NCBI GenBank assembly: GCA_905221545.1 | Contig: CAJNDO010000003.1 | Location: forward strand, 1-64,000 | DNA: 64,000 nucleotides | Source of the DNA: a bacterium | Lineage (GTDB): Bacteria; Bacillota; Bacilli; Lactobacillales; Streptococcaceae | Direction of reading: 5' to 3' | In this document: positions 43,182 through 53,541 of the stretch, one piece after another | How positions within the stretch are numbered: the first letter of the stretch is position 1 | Layout of the letters: each line of letters begins with the position of its first letter | Translations under genes and position numbers: made by a program | Notes under the pieces: model-generated | The model's database searches: none | The model's input: only the letters and a program-made list of their open reading frames with translations | What the model was told of the DNA's origin: nothing

Positions 43182-44669
43182 ATGTCATCAAAAGTTATTG
43201 TTACAATTTTCGGTGCAAGTGGAGACCTGGCTAAACGCAAGCTCTACCCTTCCCTTTTTAGACTTTACAAATCAGGTAATCTTTCCGAACACTTTGCTGT
43301 CATTGGAACTGCTCGTCGTCCATGGAGCAAGGAATATTTTGAATCTGTTGTTGTTGAATCCATCCTTGATTTAGCAGATAGTACCGAACAGGCCCAAGAC
43401 TTTGCTAGCCACTTCTACTATCAAAGTCATGATGTCAATGATACTGAGCACTACATTGCTTTGCGTCAATTACAGGCTGAACTAAATGACAAGTACCAGG
43501 CTGAACACAATAAACTCTTCTTCCTGTCTATGGCTCCACAGTTCTTTGGAACAATCGCAAAACACCTCAAATCTGAAAACATTGTTGATGGAAAAGGTTT
43601 TGAGCGCTTAATTGTTGAGAAACCGTTTGGTACAGATTACGCAACTGCAAGCAAGTTGAATGATGAGCTCCTAGCAACATTTGACGAAGAACAAATTTTC
43701 CGTATTGATCATTATCTTGGTAAGGAAATGATTCAAAGCATCTTTGCGGTTCGTTTTGCTAACATGATTTTTGAGAATGTTTGGAACCGTGAGCATATTG
43801 ATAATGTACAAATTACCTTTGCTGAGCGCTTGGGTGTTGAAGAACGCGGTGGCTACTATGATGAATCAGGAGCCCTTCGTGATATGGTTCAAAACCATAC
43901 GCTCCAACTCCTATCCCTTCTTGCTATGGATAAACCAGCAAGTTTCACAAAAGATGAGATTCGAGCTGAAAAGATTAAGGTCTTTAAAAACCTCTATCAT
44001 CCAACTGATGAAGAACTTAAAGAACAGTTTATTCGTGGTCAGTACCGTTCTGGTAAAATTGATGGTATGAAGTATATCTCTTACCGTAGTGAACCAAATG
44101 TCAATCCTGAATCTAACACTGAAACTTTTGCGTCTGGTGCCTTCTTTGTGGATAGTGAGCGTTTCCGTGGTGTACCATTCTTCTTCCGTACTGGAAAACG
44201 CATGACTGAAAAAGGCACCCACGTCAATATCGTTTTTAAACAGATGGATTCTATCTTTGGTCAAGAACTTGCACCAAACGTCTTGACTATCTATATTCAA
44301 CCAACTGAAGGCTTCTCTCTTAGCCTCAATGGTAAAAAGGTTGGTGAAGAATTCAACTTGGCTCCAAATTCGCTTGATTACCGTACAGATGCGACAGCAA
44401 CTGGTGCTTCTCCAGAACCATACGAAAAATTAATCTATGATGTTTTAAATAACAACTCAACTAACTTTAGTCACTGGGATGAAGTGAGCGCATCATGGAA
44501 ATTGATTGACCGTATCGAAGAGCTCTGGGCTGAAAATGGTGCCCCACTTCACGACTACAAGGCCGGAAGCATGGGACCTCAAGCCAGCTTTGACTTACTT
44601 GAAAAATTCGGTGCCAAATGGACTTGGCAACCAGATATCGCCTATCGTCAAGATGGTCGTTTAGAATAA
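43182..44669 (+). CDS. zwf: Glucose-6-phosphate 1-dehydrogenase
   Basis: 495 residues; oxidises glucose 6-phosphate to 6-phosphogluconolactone, yielding NADPH. NADP-binding FGASGDLAKRKLYP near the N terminus, the catalytic RIDHYLGKE motif, EKPFGTD and FRTGKRM are present. No strong Shine-Dalgarno precedes the ATG. In pneumococcus zwf is described with glnPQ under GlnR; here a terminator and a separate -10 box suggest that it also has its own transcript. Confidence 0.96.
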   Translation: MSSKVIVTIFGASGDLAKRKLYPSLFRLYKSGNLSEHFAVIGTARRPWSKEYFESVVVESILDLADSTEQAQDFASHFYYQSHDVNDTEHYIALRQLQAELNDKYQAEHNKLFFLSMAPQFFGTIAKHLKSENIVDGKGFERLIVEKPFGTDYATASKLNDELLATFDEEQIFRIDHYLGKEMIQSIFAVRFANMIFENVWNREHIDNVQITFAERLGVEERGGYYDESGALRDMVQNHTLQLLSLLAMDKPASFTKDEIRAEKIKVFKNLYHPTDEELKEQFIRGQYRSGKIDGMKYISYRSEPNVNPESNTETFASGAFFVDSERFRGVPFFFRTGKRMTEKGTHVNIVFKQMDSIFGQELAPNVLTIYIQPTEGFSLSLNGKKVGEEFNLAPNSLDYRTDATATGASPEPYEKLIYDVLNNNSTNFSHWDEVSASWKLIDRIEELWAENGAPLHDYKAGSMGPQASFDLLEKFGAKWTWQPDIAYRQDGRLE

Positions 44670-44674
44670 AAAAA

Positions 44675-44707
44675 TTTCCTGCAAGTTTGTGCCTTGCAGG
44701 ATTTTTG
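44675..44707. terminator. Bidirectional terminator between zwf and ftsY
   Basis: TCCTGCAAG and CTTGCAGGA form a nine-bp stem, with A/T runs on both sides. Confidence 0.85.
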
Positions 44708-44714
44708 TTTCTGA

Positions 44715-45998
44715 TTAGATTAAGCCTTCCAAGAGACCTTTCATAAAGTTTTCTGAGTTAAATTCCCCAATATCATCGATTTTTTCACCAAAACCAATCA
44801 ATTTCACAGGAATATTGAGTTCTTCGCGGATGGCTAGAACAACACCACCTCGGGCAGTTCCATCAATCTTAGTCAAGACAATTCCTGTCAAAGGGGTAAT
44901 TTTTGAAAATTCTTTGGCCTGTACCAAGGCATTCTGACCTGTTGATGCATCAAGAGCCAAGAAGGTTTCATGCGGTGCTTCTGGCACAACACGTTTGATG
45001 ATGCGACCAATCTTTTCCAACTCAGCCATGAGGTTGTCCTTGTTTTGCAGACGACCAGCGGTGTCAATCATAAGAATATCGATACCTTCAGCCACAGCAC
45101 GTTCCATACCATCAAAGACTACACTAGCTGGGTCAGCTTTTTCAGGTCCAGTTACTACTGGAACACCCACACGACGGCCCCATTCAGCAAGCTGGGCTAC
45201 TGCCCCTGCACGGAAAGTATCTGCCGCAACCAGCATGACCTTCTTACCAGCTTGTTTGTAGCGGTGGGCTAGTTTCCCGATAGAAGTTGTTTTCCCAACA
45301 CCATTAACCCCCACAAAGAGCATGACTGTCAAGCCATCTTGGAAGTGAATACTTTCATCGTAGTTGCCATCCTTTTCATAAAGCTCAACCAATTTCTCAA
45401 TGATGACACGGCGAAGGGCGTCAGGTTTCTTGGCATTTTCAAGCTTGGCTTCGTAGCGTAGCTCCTCTGTTAAGTTAGAAGCAACTTGGACACCAACGTC
45501 ACTCATGATCAGCAGTTCTTCTAGTTCCTCGAAAAATTCTTCGTCAACGGAACGGAAGTTGGCAAAGAAAGCGTTCAAGCGAGCACCGAAGCCTGTACGA
45601 GTTTTCTTAAGACTACGGTCATATTTTTCCTGAACAGTTTCTTCTGTTTGAGGAGTTTCGGGTTCAAGAACTTCAGAACTATTTTCTTCTACAGATTCTT
45701 CAAGCTCAGGATTCTCTTCCTCTGCGACTTCTTCTGAGTTTGGTAATTCTTCTACTTTTACTTGTTGAACTTCTACAGCTGGGTCTGAATCATAATTTTC
45801 TTCAACTGTGTCTTGGATTTCCTCTTCTTCAAGCACAGCTTCTTCAACAATTTCAACCTCTTCTTGAGAAACTTCCTCAGCTTCTGTAAGGGCAGGTTCA
45901 GTATCTTCAGACAAATCAAGATTTTCCAGAGCTTCTTTTACAACTTCTTCGATTTTAGGTTCTTCTTTTTTTCCGAATAGACGGTCAAATAATCCCAT
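44715..45998 (-). CDS. ftsY: Signal recognition particle receptor FtsY
   Basis: 427 residues. After MGLFDRLFGKKEEPK comes a long acidic A domain (about 16-125, Glu-rich), then the NG GTPase: GVNGVGKTTSIGKLAH (P loop), DTFRAGAVAQLAEW, DTAGRLQNKDNL, TKIDGTARGG and the C-terminal GFGEKIDDIGEFNSENF. It docks SRP-ribosome complexes at the membrane translocon. Last gene of rnc-smc-HAD-HAD-ftsY; three bases after the previous gene. Confidence 0.96.
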   Translation of the reverse strand: MGLFDRLFGKKEEPKIEEVVKEALENLDLSEDTEPALTEAEEVSQEEVEIVEEAVLEEEEIQDTVEENYDSDPAVEVQQVKVEELPNSEEVAEEENPELEESVEENSSEVLEPETPQTEETVQEKYDRSLKKTRTGFGARLNAFFANFRSVDEEFFEELEELLIMSDVGVQVASNLTEELRYEAKLENAKKPDALRRVIIEKLVELYEKDGNYDESIHFQDGLTVMLFVGVNGVGKTTSIGKLAHRYKQAGKKVMLVAADTFRAGAVAQLAEWGRRVGVPVVTGPEKADPASVVFDGMERAVAEGIDILMIDTAGRLQNKDNLMAELEKIGRIIKRVVPEAPHETFLALDASTGQNALVQAKEFSKITPLTGIVLTKIDGTARGGVVLAIREELNIPVKLIGFGEKIDDIGEFNSENFMKGLLEGLI

Positions 45999-46001
45999 AT
46001 C

Positions 46002-46820
46002 TTAGTTCTCCTTTAGCACGTATTCTTCGATAGCCCAGGCGACAGCTTCTTCATCATTGGTCATTGGAGTCACCACATTTGCGACTGCCTTGACTTCAGG
46101 AACAGCGTTTTGCATGGCAACACCAAGCCCTGCCCATTCAATCATAGAAAGGTCATTGGCTTCATCACCACAGGCCATCACTTGGCTTTTGTCAATTCCC
46201 AGATGGCTGATTAGTTTGGCCAAACCTGTTGCTTTGTGTACATTCTTTGGTGACCACTCTAGCAACATTTCACGTGATTTAAAGATTTCATATTGTTCAA
46301 ATAATTCTGGCGAAATCTTCTGAATGGCTGCATCCAAGGGTTCTTGAGCAAAAGCAGTCACGCATTTATTGTAGGTCATTTGACTAGATAAGTCTTCAAA
46401 GTCCACTGGTACAAAAGCCAAAGCTGGATTAAATTTGGCATAAAGACTTTCTTGGTCCGATTGGATTTGATAGACAGTTCCTTCTGAGATGGCATCAAGA
46501 GGTAGTGATAATTTCTCTGTTTCTTCATACAAGCGTGCCACATCATCATATGAAAAGACTGTCTTATCAAGGATTTCACCTGTATTTTTCTGAACCAAAC
46601 CACCATTAAAGGTAATGGTATACTCATCTTCGTGGCCGTCAGTCCCTAGCTCATGGAGAAAGAAATCCATAGCTTTTAAGGGACGACCCGTTGTCAACAC
46701 AACCTTGATACCACGATCACGCGCAGCTTTCAAGGTTGTCTTGGTACGATCCGTCAACCTTTTATCAGTAGTCAGCAAGGTCCCGTCCAAGTCCAATGCA
46801 ATCAATTTTATATCTGCCAT
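46002..46820 (-). CDS. Cof-type HAD superfamily hydrolase
   Basis: 272 residues. HAD motif I LDLDGTLL (catalytic Asp pair near 9-11), motif II VVLTTGRP, and motif IV CGDEANDLSMIEWAG; the C2 cap sits between. These are sugar-phosphate or flavin-phosphate phosphatases with broad specificity; substrate unknown. It overlaps its paralogous neighbour by one base (TAATG), pointing to coupled translation. Confidence 0.9.
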   Translation of the reverse strand: MADIKLIALDLDGTLLTTDKRLTDRTKTTLKAARDRGIKVVLTTGRPLKAMDFFLHELGTDGHEDEYTITFNGGLVQKNTGEILDKTVFSYDDVARLYEETEKLSLPLDAISEGTVYQIQSDQESLYAKFNPALAFVPVDFEDLSSQMTYNKCVTAFAQEPLDAAIQKISPELFEQYEIFKSREMLLEWSPKNVHKATGLAKLISHLGIDKSQVMACGDEANDLSMIEWAGLGVAMQNAVPEVKAVANVVTPMTNDEEAVAWAIEEYVLKEN

Positions 46821-47614
46821 TATAAGCCCTCCATATAAGCTATAACCGACTGATCCTTATGGTGACCAATCACAGTTTCTGCTAATTCTAAAATTTCTGG
46901 TCGTGCATTTTCAGGAGCTACAGGATGTCCAACAACCTGCATCATGTGCAAATCATTTAGATTGTCTCCAAAAGCCATAACCTGATCCATTGTGATACCA
47001 AGTTTTTTAGCTAATTCAACAATAGCCACTCCCTTATCGACATAGTCCAGAACGATATCAATAGATTCAAAGCCAGTTGTCATGGCCTTAACACCAGGAA
47101 CATGTTCATTAACCCAAGCTTCTCCAGCTTCAAGCGTTTCTTCTGTGAAGTTGGTTGTAAATTTGAAAATGTCATCTGTGATATCTTCCAAACTCGCTAC
47201 TTTTTGGATATTTTCATTATAATGCTGGCTCTCTTTCAAATAGGTCTCATCAACCGTATCCAGAACATAAGATCCCTTCTTCCCAGTCAAAAGCAATTTA
47301 TTGATATCTACATAAGGTGACGTTTTCAGCTTTTCAAAAGTCGTCAAATAAAACTCACGAGACATGGTCGCTTCATACAAGTCTTGACCTTGATATTCTA
47401 CCAAACTGCCATTTTCCGCGATGAAAATAATGTCATCACGAACATCAGCAAATAATTTTTCTAAAGACAGAAATCCCCGACCCGAAGCCACCGCAAAGTA
47501 AATCCCTTTTTCCTTGTAGGAAGCCAAAAGAGACTTGAGGCGGTCCATATCAAAGCGTCCCTTCCCATCTAGGAAGGTTCCGTCCATATCCGTTGCTACT
47601 AGTTTAATTGTCAT
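46820..47614 (-). CDS. Cof-type HAD superfamily hydrolase (paralogue)
   Basis: 264 residues with DMDGTFL, AVASGRGF and AFGDNLNDLHMMQVVG. A divergent paralogue of the neighbour that it overlaps; both belong to the smc-ftsY operon. The start overlaps the smc stop by four bases (ATGA). Substrate unknown. Confidence 0.9.
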   Translation of the reverse strand: MTIKLVATDMDGTFLDGKGRFDMDRLKSLLASYKEKGIYFAVASGRGFLSLEKLFADVRDDIIFIAENGSLVEYQGQDLYEATMSREFYLTTFEKLKTSPYVDINKLLLTGKKGSYVLDTVDETYLKESQHYNENIQKVASLEDITDDIFKFTTNFTEETLEAGEAWVNEHVPGVKAMTTGFESIDIVLDYVDKGVAIVELAKKLGITMDQVMAFGDNLNDLHMMQVVGHPVAPENARPEILELAETVIGHHKDQSVIAYMEGL

Positions 47615-50600
47615 CCTTCAATACTTTCTAAATCTTTTAACTTAACTGAAACAATTTTTGAAACACCTGATTCTTGCATGGTCACTCCATAGATGGAATC
47701 GGCTGCTGCCATGGTTCCCTTACGGTGGGTTACGACGATAAACTGGCTGTCCTTGTCAAAGCGGTTGAGATAATCTCCAAAGCGTTTGACATTGGCTTCG
47801 TCTAGCGCAGCCTCTACCTCATCCAAGATAACAAACGGAATCGTCTTAACTCGAATAATAGAGAAAAGCAAAGCTAGAGCCGACAGGGCTTTTTCCCCAC
47901 CACTCATGAGGTTGAGAGACTGGATTTTCTTACCTGGTGGTTGGACAGAAATCTCAACCCCAGCTGTCAGCAAGTCTCCCTCAGTCAAAATCAGGTCTGC
48001 CTGACCTCCGCCAAACATCTGCTTGAAGGTCACTTTAAAGGACTCACGAATAGCTTCAAAGGTTGATTTAAAGCGGTCTTTGACCTCATCATTCATCTCT
48101 GTGATGGTCTCAAGAAGCAGATTTTTCGCAGACAAAATATCATCTCGCTGGCTATTTAGGAAATCCAGACGGTTGTATACTTCGTCATACTGTTCTATAG
48201 CTTCCAAGTTGACAGGACCCAGTGAGCGTATAGCCTTCTCCAAATCCTTAACTTCCTGCTCCGCCAGATTGAGGTTTTCAAGTTCATGTGCCTTTTCTAA
48301 AGCTTCTGTATAGCTAATCTGGTACTGGTCTGTTAATTGACTTTGTAGATGACGCAAGCGCTCGCTGACCTTTTCTTTCTTGGCTTCAGCACGAGTTTGC
48401 TTGCGAATCCACTCTTCATTCTGCTGGCGAGCCTGTTCCAAATGACTGGCAATATCATCCAGCTGACCTTCTATATCATCCAACTCAAACTGCTTGCGAA
48501 TCAAACCTTGTTGGAGATTTGTTTTCTGAGTTTTGGCTTCTTCGGCCTGCTGACTGAGCAAATCCGTATCAACTTTCTCAAGATTGTCAACCTTTTCTTG
48601 AAGAAGGCGCTGGATTTCCTCTTGCTCGATATTCAGATTGTCCAATTCCTTGCCTAGACGTTCAATATCAGCTACTTCATAACGTTTTTTCCCTTGCAGT
48701 TCTGTCTTAAGCAAACGAGCTTGCGCTACCTCTTCCTGCAAGTTTTGATAGCGTTCTTGGATGGCGTTTTTGTTAGACTTAATCTCTTCAATCTCAGCTT
48801 CCAGATTTTGCTTTTCACTGGCGATAGCAGTAAGGCGCTCTTGGCATTTTTCCTTATCCGCTTGCCAATCTCCCTCAGAAAGACGATTTAATTCCTCTTC
48901 TTGGAGTTTCCACAGAGTTTCCAGTTCTTCAACTTGCTGACTGGTCTGCTGATAAGCAAGGAACAAGCCCTGCTCCTGGATACGAGCCTGCTCTCCCTGA
49001 GATTTAATAGCTTCTAATGATTCGGTCAATCTAACTATCTCATCTTGCAAGGTCTTCAAACTCGCTTCATCTGAACGCAAACTTGCTTCTTCTTCAGCAA
49101 TTTCTTTTTGTAATTGCTCCAGTTCTGGCTTGATGAAAATACTGTTATTCTGGCGATTGGCTCCACCTGCATAGGAACCACCTGTACGAAGTTCTGTCCC
49201 ATCCAATGTCACCATACGAACCTGATAACGAACTTGTCGAGCTGCTGCACGCGCATGTTCCACGGTATCAAAAATAACCGTCGTAGCTAGCAAATTCTTA
49301 AAAATAGCTTCCAGTCTAGTGTCGAATGTCACCAACTCATCTGCCATCCCAAGGAAACCTGGGCTTGCAGCAATAGCATCTTGGTTCTGACTAGAAATCG
49401 TACGCGCCTTGATTGTTGTCAACGGAAGGAAGGTCGCACGACCAGCTCTATTTCGTTTGAGGAAATCAATCGCCTTGGTTGCCGCATGTTCATCTTCTAC
49501 GATGATATGCTGACTGCTGGCTCCTAGCGCAATCTCTAAAGCAGTTTGATAATGCACATCAAAGGTCAGGTGCTCACTGACTGCCCCAATAATCCCACCA
49601 AGGCGGTCTTTTTCTTGGAGAACACTCTTAACACCTGCATAAAAGTTACTATGATTTCTCAGGATGTTTTCCAAACTTTGGGCTCTAGCCTGCTTGTTTT
49701 TGAGACTATCCAGACGGTCAAAGAGTTGACTTTGTTGAGCTTGATAGGAAGTTTTCTGTTCCTCTTGCTCCTTGGCACAGATTTGGTAGTCAGCCAATAA
49801 TTTTTGAACCTGTTCCTTGGCAGTTTCAAGTTCTTCTTTTTGCTGACTAGCTTTCTCCTTAGCTGTAGCCAGCTGTTCTTTCAGCTTTTCTAGTTGATCT
49901 GCTTGTTTTTGAGAAAGCTGACGACTATTTTCCAACTCGTTTTCGATACGGGTCAACTGGTTTGAGACATCGGCTTCTTCTTGTAAAAGTGCTACAAAGC
50001 GTTCACGCAAGAGCTCAATCATCTGATCAGGATTATCTGAAAAAGCCAGCAATTCAGCTTCTAAACGATTGAGCTTTTGATTATTTTGGATTAGATTTTC
50101 TTCCAAGAGGGCTAAGGAGCTTTCTTTATCGGATTTTTCTTTGCTGAGTGAATTTCTCTTATCCTCTAAAGCAGCCAAACGAGCTTGTGCTTCCTGTTGA
50201 TTCAAGGCTACTTGCTCAGATTCTAATTTCGATAGGGCTAATTTTCTCTCTAAATCACTAATCAGACTAGTCAAGTCCATCAAACTGCCCTGGTCTTTGG
50301 CCATTTCAGCCTGTAAATCTTGGCGTTGCTTTTTAAGAGTTTGATTTTCTTCTTCTAACTCTTCACGTTTTTGGTAATAACTGGTCAAGAGTTCCTGAAC
50401 CTGAGCCAACTCTTCTTCTGTCGAGTCTAGTTCAGCCTTATTTTCCTTGATTTGAGCAACCAAAACATCTAAATAAATGGCCTTACGTTGACCTTCCAAG
50501 TCTAGAAATTTACGGGCATTCTCGGCTTGCTTCTCAAGAGGCTTGATTTGATTATCCAACTCGTAGATAATGTCTTCAAGACGGTCTAGATTGTCCTGAG

Positions 50601-51150
50601 TTTGTTGCAGTTTGCTCTCTGTTTCTTTTCTGCGAGTCTTGTATTTCAAAACTCCTGCAGCTTCTTCAAAAATGGCACGGCGTTCTTCAGGCTTGGAATT
50701 GAAAATCTCCTCAACCTTCCCTTGGGAAATGATAGAAAAGGAATCTCGTCCCAAACCTGTATCCAAGAAAAGATCATGAATATCACGCAGACGGACTTTC
50801 TTGCCGTCAATCTTGTATTCGCTATCTCCACTACGATAGATATGGCGTTCCACCCTGATTTCTTGACCAGCGTCCTTGATAAATTCGTCATGATTATCCA
50901 GAGTCACAACTACAGAAGCATAATTGAGCGGTTTGCGACTTTCGGTCCCAGCAAAGATGACATCCGGCATCTTGCCACCACGGAGACTCTTAACACTTGA
51001 CTCCCCCAAGGCCCAACGCAGACTTTCTGTAATATTCGACTTTCCAGATCCATTGGGTCCAACGACTGCCGTCACACCTTGGTCAAAGACGACCTTGGTC
51101 TTGTCAGCAAAAGACTTGAATCCCTGAATTTCAATTTCCTTTAAATACAT
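47611..51150 (-). CDS. smc: Chromosome partition protein SMC
   Basis: 1179 residues, usual length. N-terminal Walker [21 protein letters not shown]; two long coiled coils (about 170-480 and 670-1010) around the hinge (about 510-660, with [20 protein letters not shown]); C-terminal signature [18 protein letters not shown] and Walker [14 protein letters not shown]. It organises and segregates the chromosome with ScpA and ScpB, encoded elsewhere. Overlaps the end of rnc by ten bases. Confidence 0.97.
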   Translation of the reverse strand: MYLKEIEIQGFKSFADKTKVVFDQGVTAVVGPNGSGKSNITESLRWALGESSVKSLRGGKMPDVIFAGTESRKPLNYASVVVTLDNHDEFIKDAGQEIRVERHIYRSGDSEYKIDGKKVRLRDIHDLFLDTGLGRDSFSIISQGKVEEIFNSKPEERRAIFEEAAGVLKYKTRRKETESKLQQTQDNLDRLEDIIYELDNQIKPLEKQAENARKFLDLEGQRKAIYLDVLVAQIKENKAELDSTEEELAQVQELLTSYYQKREELEEENQTLKKQRQDLQAEMAKDQGSLMDLTSLISDLERKLALSKLESEQVALNQQEAQARLAALEDKRNSLSKEKSDKESSLALLEENLIQNNQKLNRLEAELLAFSDNPDQMIELLRERFVALLQEEADVSNQLTRIENELENSRQLSQKQADQLEKLKEQLATAKEKASQQKEELETAKEQVQKLLADYQICAKEQEEQKTSYQAQQSQLFDRLDSLKNKQARAQSLENILRNHSNFYAGVKSVLQEKDRLGGIIGAVSEHLTFDVHYQTALEIALGASSQHIIVEDEHAATKAIDFLKRNRAGRATFLPLTTIKARTISSQNQDAIAASPGFLGMADELVTFDTRLEAIFKNLLATTVIFDTVEHARAAARQVRYQVRMVTLDGTELRTGGSYAGGANRQNNSIFIKPELEQLQKEIAEEEASLRSDEASLKTLQDEIVRLTESLEAIKSQGEQARIQEQGLFLAYQQTSQQVEELETLWKLQEEELNRLSEGDWQADKEKCQERLTAIASEKQNLEAEIEEIKSNKNAIQERYQNLQEEVAQARLLKTELQGKKRYEVADIERLGKELDNLNIEQEEIQRLLQEKVDNLEKVDTDLLSQQAEEAKTQKTNLQQGLIRKQFELDDIEGQLDDIASHLEQARQQNEEWIRKQTRAEAKKEKVSERLRHLQSQLTDQYQISYTEALEKAHELENLNLAEQEVKDLEKAIRSLGPVNLEAIEQYDEVYNRLDFLNSQRDDILSAKNLLLETITEMNDEVKDRFKSTFEAIRESFKVTFKQMFGGGQADLILTEGDLLTAGVEISVQPPGKKIQSLNLMSGGEKALSALALLFSIIRVKTIPFVILDEVEAALDEANVKRFGDYLNRFDKDSQFIVVTHRKGTMAAADSIYGVTMQESGVSKIVSVKLKDLESIEG

Positions 51151-51839
51151 GAATCCAGCCCTTTCTCAACGGCATTTTTGGCAGCTTCCTGCTCTGCTAA
51201 TTTCTTAGAACGACCTTGACCTTGACCAATACTCTTACCTTCGACAAGAACTTCTACATCAAAGACCTTATCATGGGCAGGTCCCGTTTCAGAAATCACC
51301 TGATAACGAATAGCCACGTCCCCATTGACCTGAAGCAACTCTTGGAGATAGGTTTTGTAGTCTGTAATCATCTCAAATTCGCCTGCTTCAACTTTGGGAA
51401 TCATGACTTGATAGATAAATTCCTTGACCTTTGCCACATCCTTGTCCAAAAGAAGGGCACCAAGAAAGGCTTCGAAGGCATCACCAAGAATGGTATCACG
51501 ATTACGACCCCCAGACTTTTCTTCCCCTTTACCAAGTTTAATAAACTGGTCAAACTGGCAATCACGCGCAAAACCAGCCAAACTCTCCTCGCGAACAATC
51601 ATGGCACGGAGTTTGGACAAATCACCTTCAGGCTTTTTAGGATATTTTTTATACAGATATTCTGAAATCAATAACTGTAGAACAGCGTCTCCTAAAAATT
51701 CCAAGCGTTCATTGTGTGAAATTTTTAAGAGGCGGTGCTCATTGGCATAACTCGTATGAGTAAAGGCAGTTTCCAGTAACTTTTTGTCTGCAAATTCGAT
51801 TGCAAAATGGTTCTTTAGTACAGTTTGTAATTCTTTCAT
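51141..51839 (-). CDS. rnc: Ribonuclease III
   Basis: 232 residues. N-terminal endonuclease signature [16 protein letters not shown] (about 42-57), [14 protein letters not shown] with the second acidic cluster, and a C-terminal double-stranded RNA-binding domain (about 160-228; [19 protein letters not shown]). Matures rRNA and cuts structured RNAs. First gene of rnc-smc-HAD-HAD-ftsY; promoter 51874-51882. Confidence 0.96.
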   Translation of the reverse strand: MKELQTVLKNHFAIEFADKKLLETAFTHTSYANEHRLLKISHNERLEFLGDAVLQLLISEYLYKKYPKKPEGDLSKLRAMIVREESLAGFARDCQFDQFIKLGKGEEKSGGRNRDTILGDAFEAFLGALLLDKDVAKVKEFIYQVMIPKVEAGEFEMITDYKTYLQELLQVNGDVAIRYQVISETGPAHDKVFDVEVLVEGKSIGQGQGRSKKLAEQEAAKNAVEKGLDSCI

Positions 51840-51873
51840 ACCAACCTCTTTCTAACTGATAACAGTCCTTTTT

Positions 51874-51882
51874 ATTATATCA
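51874..51882 (-). promoter_or_regulatory. rnc operon promoter (extended -10)
   Basis: TGATATAAT on the minus strand, directly after the T run of the upstream terminator. Confidence 0.6.
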
Positions 51883-51923
51883 AAAAAAGCCCCCTGAGTC
51901 ACTTTAAAACGGGACTCGAGGGG
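51883..51923 (-). terminator. Terminator upstream of the rnc promoter
   Basis: CCCCTCGAGTC and GACTCAGGGG form the stem on the minus strand, followed by GCTTTTTTT. It would stop transcription coming from the tRNA/BOX side. Confidence 0.7.
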
Positions 51924-51957
51924 ATTTGGACATTCTTTAGACAGAGATTTTCAGTTT

Positions 51958-52155
51958 TATACTCAATGAAAATCAAAGAACAAACTAGGAAGCTAGCCAC
52001 AGGCTGCTCAAAGCACTGATTTGAGGTTGTAGATAAGACTGACGAAGTCAGCTCAAAACACTGTTTTGAGGTTGCAGATAGAACTGACGAAGTCAGTAAC
52101 ATAACTACGGTAGGGCAACGCTGACGTGGTTTGAAGAGATTTTCGAAGAGTATTA
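51958..52155 (-). repeat. BOX element (boxA-boxB-boxB-boxC), inverted
   Basis: Reading leftward: boxA' 52155-52096 (TACTCTTCGAAAATCTC), two 45-base boxB units (52095-52051 and 52050-52006) and boxC down to 51958. The two boxB units differ at several positions. The ORF across it is spurious. Confidence 0.93.
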
Positions 52156-52181
52156 GAGTCAAATTTGAGACAGTGTAAAGA

Positions 52182-52206
52182 AAAAAGCCCTATTTAAAGG
52201 CTTTTT
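52182..52206 (-). terminator. tRNA-Arg terminator
   Basis: AAAAAGCC and GGCTTTTT stem on the minus strand with a following T run. Confidence 0.65.
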
Positions 52207-52218
52207 AGGATATTTACA

Positions 52219-52290
52219 TCCACCCTGAGGGAATCGAACCCCCATCTCAAGAACCGGAATCTTACGTGATATCCATTACACTAAGGGTGG
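52219..52290 (-). tRNA. tRNA-Arg (anticodon CCG)
   Basis: 72 bases on the minus strand. Acceptor arms CCACCCT and AGGGTGG pair fully, discriminator A, T-loop GGTTCGATTCC. The anticodon stem TAAGA/TCTTG encloses TTCCGGT, giving anticodon CCG, which reads the rare codon CGG. The CCA end is not encoded. It is a single, unclustered tRNA gene. Confidence 0.93.
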
Positions 52291-52356
52291 AAACTTGTTT
52301 TATTATAACAAAAATCTGCTCTAATAACAAGTTTTTTTCTGGCTAGACAGCCCATC

Positions 52357-53343
52357 TTAGTGGGAAGCATCCCCATTCCAGATAGAGTTTTTCACGATCA
52401 CATAATCAACGTGTTTAAGGTCAGCAACCTGACGTCCACCTGCATAAGAAATAGCACTTTGAAGGTCTTGTTCCATCTCAGTTAAAGTGTCTTGCAAGTG
52501 TCCTTTGGCAGGAAGCAAGATGCGTTTGCCTTCCACGTTTTTGTAGGCTCCTTTTTGATATTGTGAGGCTGAACCGTAATATTCTTTGAACTGTTCGCCA
52601 TCAACTTCAATCGTTTTCCCTGGACTTTCGATGTGTCCTGCAAAGAGGGAACCAATCATAACCATGCTGGCACCGAAGCGGATAGACTTGGCAATATCAC
52701 CGTGAGTACGAATTCCTCCATCAGCAATAATCGGTTTACGGGCAGCCTTGGCACACCAACGGAGAGCAGCCAACTGCCAACCACCTGTACCAAAACCAGT
52801 CTTGACCTTGGTGATACAAACCTTACCAGGACCGATTCCAACCTTAGTCGCATCCGCACCAGCATTTTCCAACTCGCGAACTGCTTCTGGTGTTCCCACA
52901 TTTCCAGCAATGACAAAAGTATCTGGCAATTCTTTCTTGATGTGTTGAATCATAGAAATCACGCTATCTGCATGACCATGAGCGATGTCAATCGTGATGT
53001 ATTCTGGAGCATCAGCCTTGAGCTGGCTAACAAAATCATACTCATAGTCCTTAACACCGACAGAAATAGAAGCAATGAGCCCTTGATCGTGCATGCGTTT
53101 GATAAAAGGAATGCGTCCAGCTTCATCAAAACGGTGCATAATGTAAAAGTAGCCTCCTTTAGCTAGTTGCTCTGCTACATTTTCATCCAAAATCGTCTGC
53201 ATATTTGCAGGTACAACAGGTAGTTTGAAGGTGTGATTTCCTAGAGTGACGCTTGTATCCGCTTCTGCACGGCTTTTAATCACACATTTATTTGGAATCA
53301 ATTGAATATCTTCGTAATCAAAAATTGGAAATTCATTTAACAT
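52357..53343 (-). CDS. guaC: GMP reductase
   Basis: 328 residues; converts GMP to IMP with NADPH, balancing guanine and adenine pools. IMPDH/GMPR barrel with the catalytic cysteine in [16 protein letters not shown], the phosphate site [13 protein letters not shown] and [12 protein letters not shown]. The Firmicute GuaC2 form without CBS domains, which separates it from IMP dehydrogenase. A perfect promoter, a PurR-like box and a structured leader lie upstream. Confidence 0.95.
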   Translation of the reverse strand: MLNEFPIFDYEDIQLIPNKCVIKSRAEADTSVTLGNHTFKLPVVPANMQTILDENVAEQLAKGGYFYIMHRFDEAGRIPFIKRMHDQGLIASISVGVKDYEYDFVSQLKADAPEYITIDIAHGHADSVISMIQHIKKELPDTFVIAGNVGTPEAVRELENAGADATKVGIGPGKVCITKVKTGFGTGGWQLAALRWCAKAARKPIIADGGIRTHGDIAKSIRFGASMVMIGSLFAGHIESPGKTIEVDGEQFKEYYGSASQYQKGAYKNVEGKRILLPAKGHLQDTLTEMEQDLQSAISYAGGRQVADLKHVDYVIVKNSIWNGDASH

Positions 53344-53363
53344 ATCGATGTCTCGTTTCTTTT

Positions 53364-53395
53364 GTAATGACCTACCTATGCTCTCGCATCACTAC
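53364..53395 (-). promoter_or_regulatory. Structured guaC leader
   Basis: On the minus strand GTAGTGA (53395-53389) pairs with TCATTAC (53370-53364), enclosing TGC-GAGA-GCA, a GNRA-like tetraloop hairpin, and an unpaired TAGGTAGG-type segment. It does not match the purine riboswitch core. Confidence 0.5.
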
Positions 53396-53420
53396 GCCTT
53401 TTCCGACGTTTCCTTAATTT

Positions 53421-53449
53421 ATTATAAACTAAAGTACAGTTTTTGTCAA
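53421..53449 (-). promoter_or_regulatory. guaC promoter
   Basis: Consensus TTGACA (53449-53444), 17-base spacer and TATAAT (53426-53421) on the minus strand. Confidence 0.85.
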
Positions 53450-53471
53450 ATTATTTTATAAAACAAAACAT

Positions 53472-53484
53472 ATCGTTCGGTTTT
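53472..53484 (-). promoter_or_regulatory. PurR-like box upstream of guaC
   Basis: AAAACCGAACGAT on the minus strand matches AWWWCCGAACWWT at twelve of thirteen positions, 23 bases upstream of the -35 box, a place from which PurR activates in Lactococcus. Confidence 0.55.
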
Positions 53485-53500
53485 TATTGTGTAAATAACA

Positions 53501-53525
53501 AAAGAAAGGAGAGATTATTTTCTCC
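53501..53525 (-). terminator. Terminator of the leucine operon / YrdC-like gene
   Basis: GGAGA and TCTCC stem around an eight-base loop on the minus strand, followed by TTTCTTTTG. Confidence 0.6.
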
Positions 53526-53541
53526 CCACTCCTTCTCTATC

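Noticed and set aside
51216..51665. 149-codon plus-strand ORF
   Set aside because: Antisense shadow of rnc.
51899..52162. 87-codon minus-strand ORF
   Set aside because: It is a translation of the second BOX element and the adjacent terminator.
52633..53166. 177-codon plus-strand ORF
   Set aside because: Antisense shadow of guaC; composition reflects the opposite strand.
53344..53414. Purine riboswitch before guaC
   Set aside because: The conserved three-way junction and loop sequences of the purine aptamer are missing.
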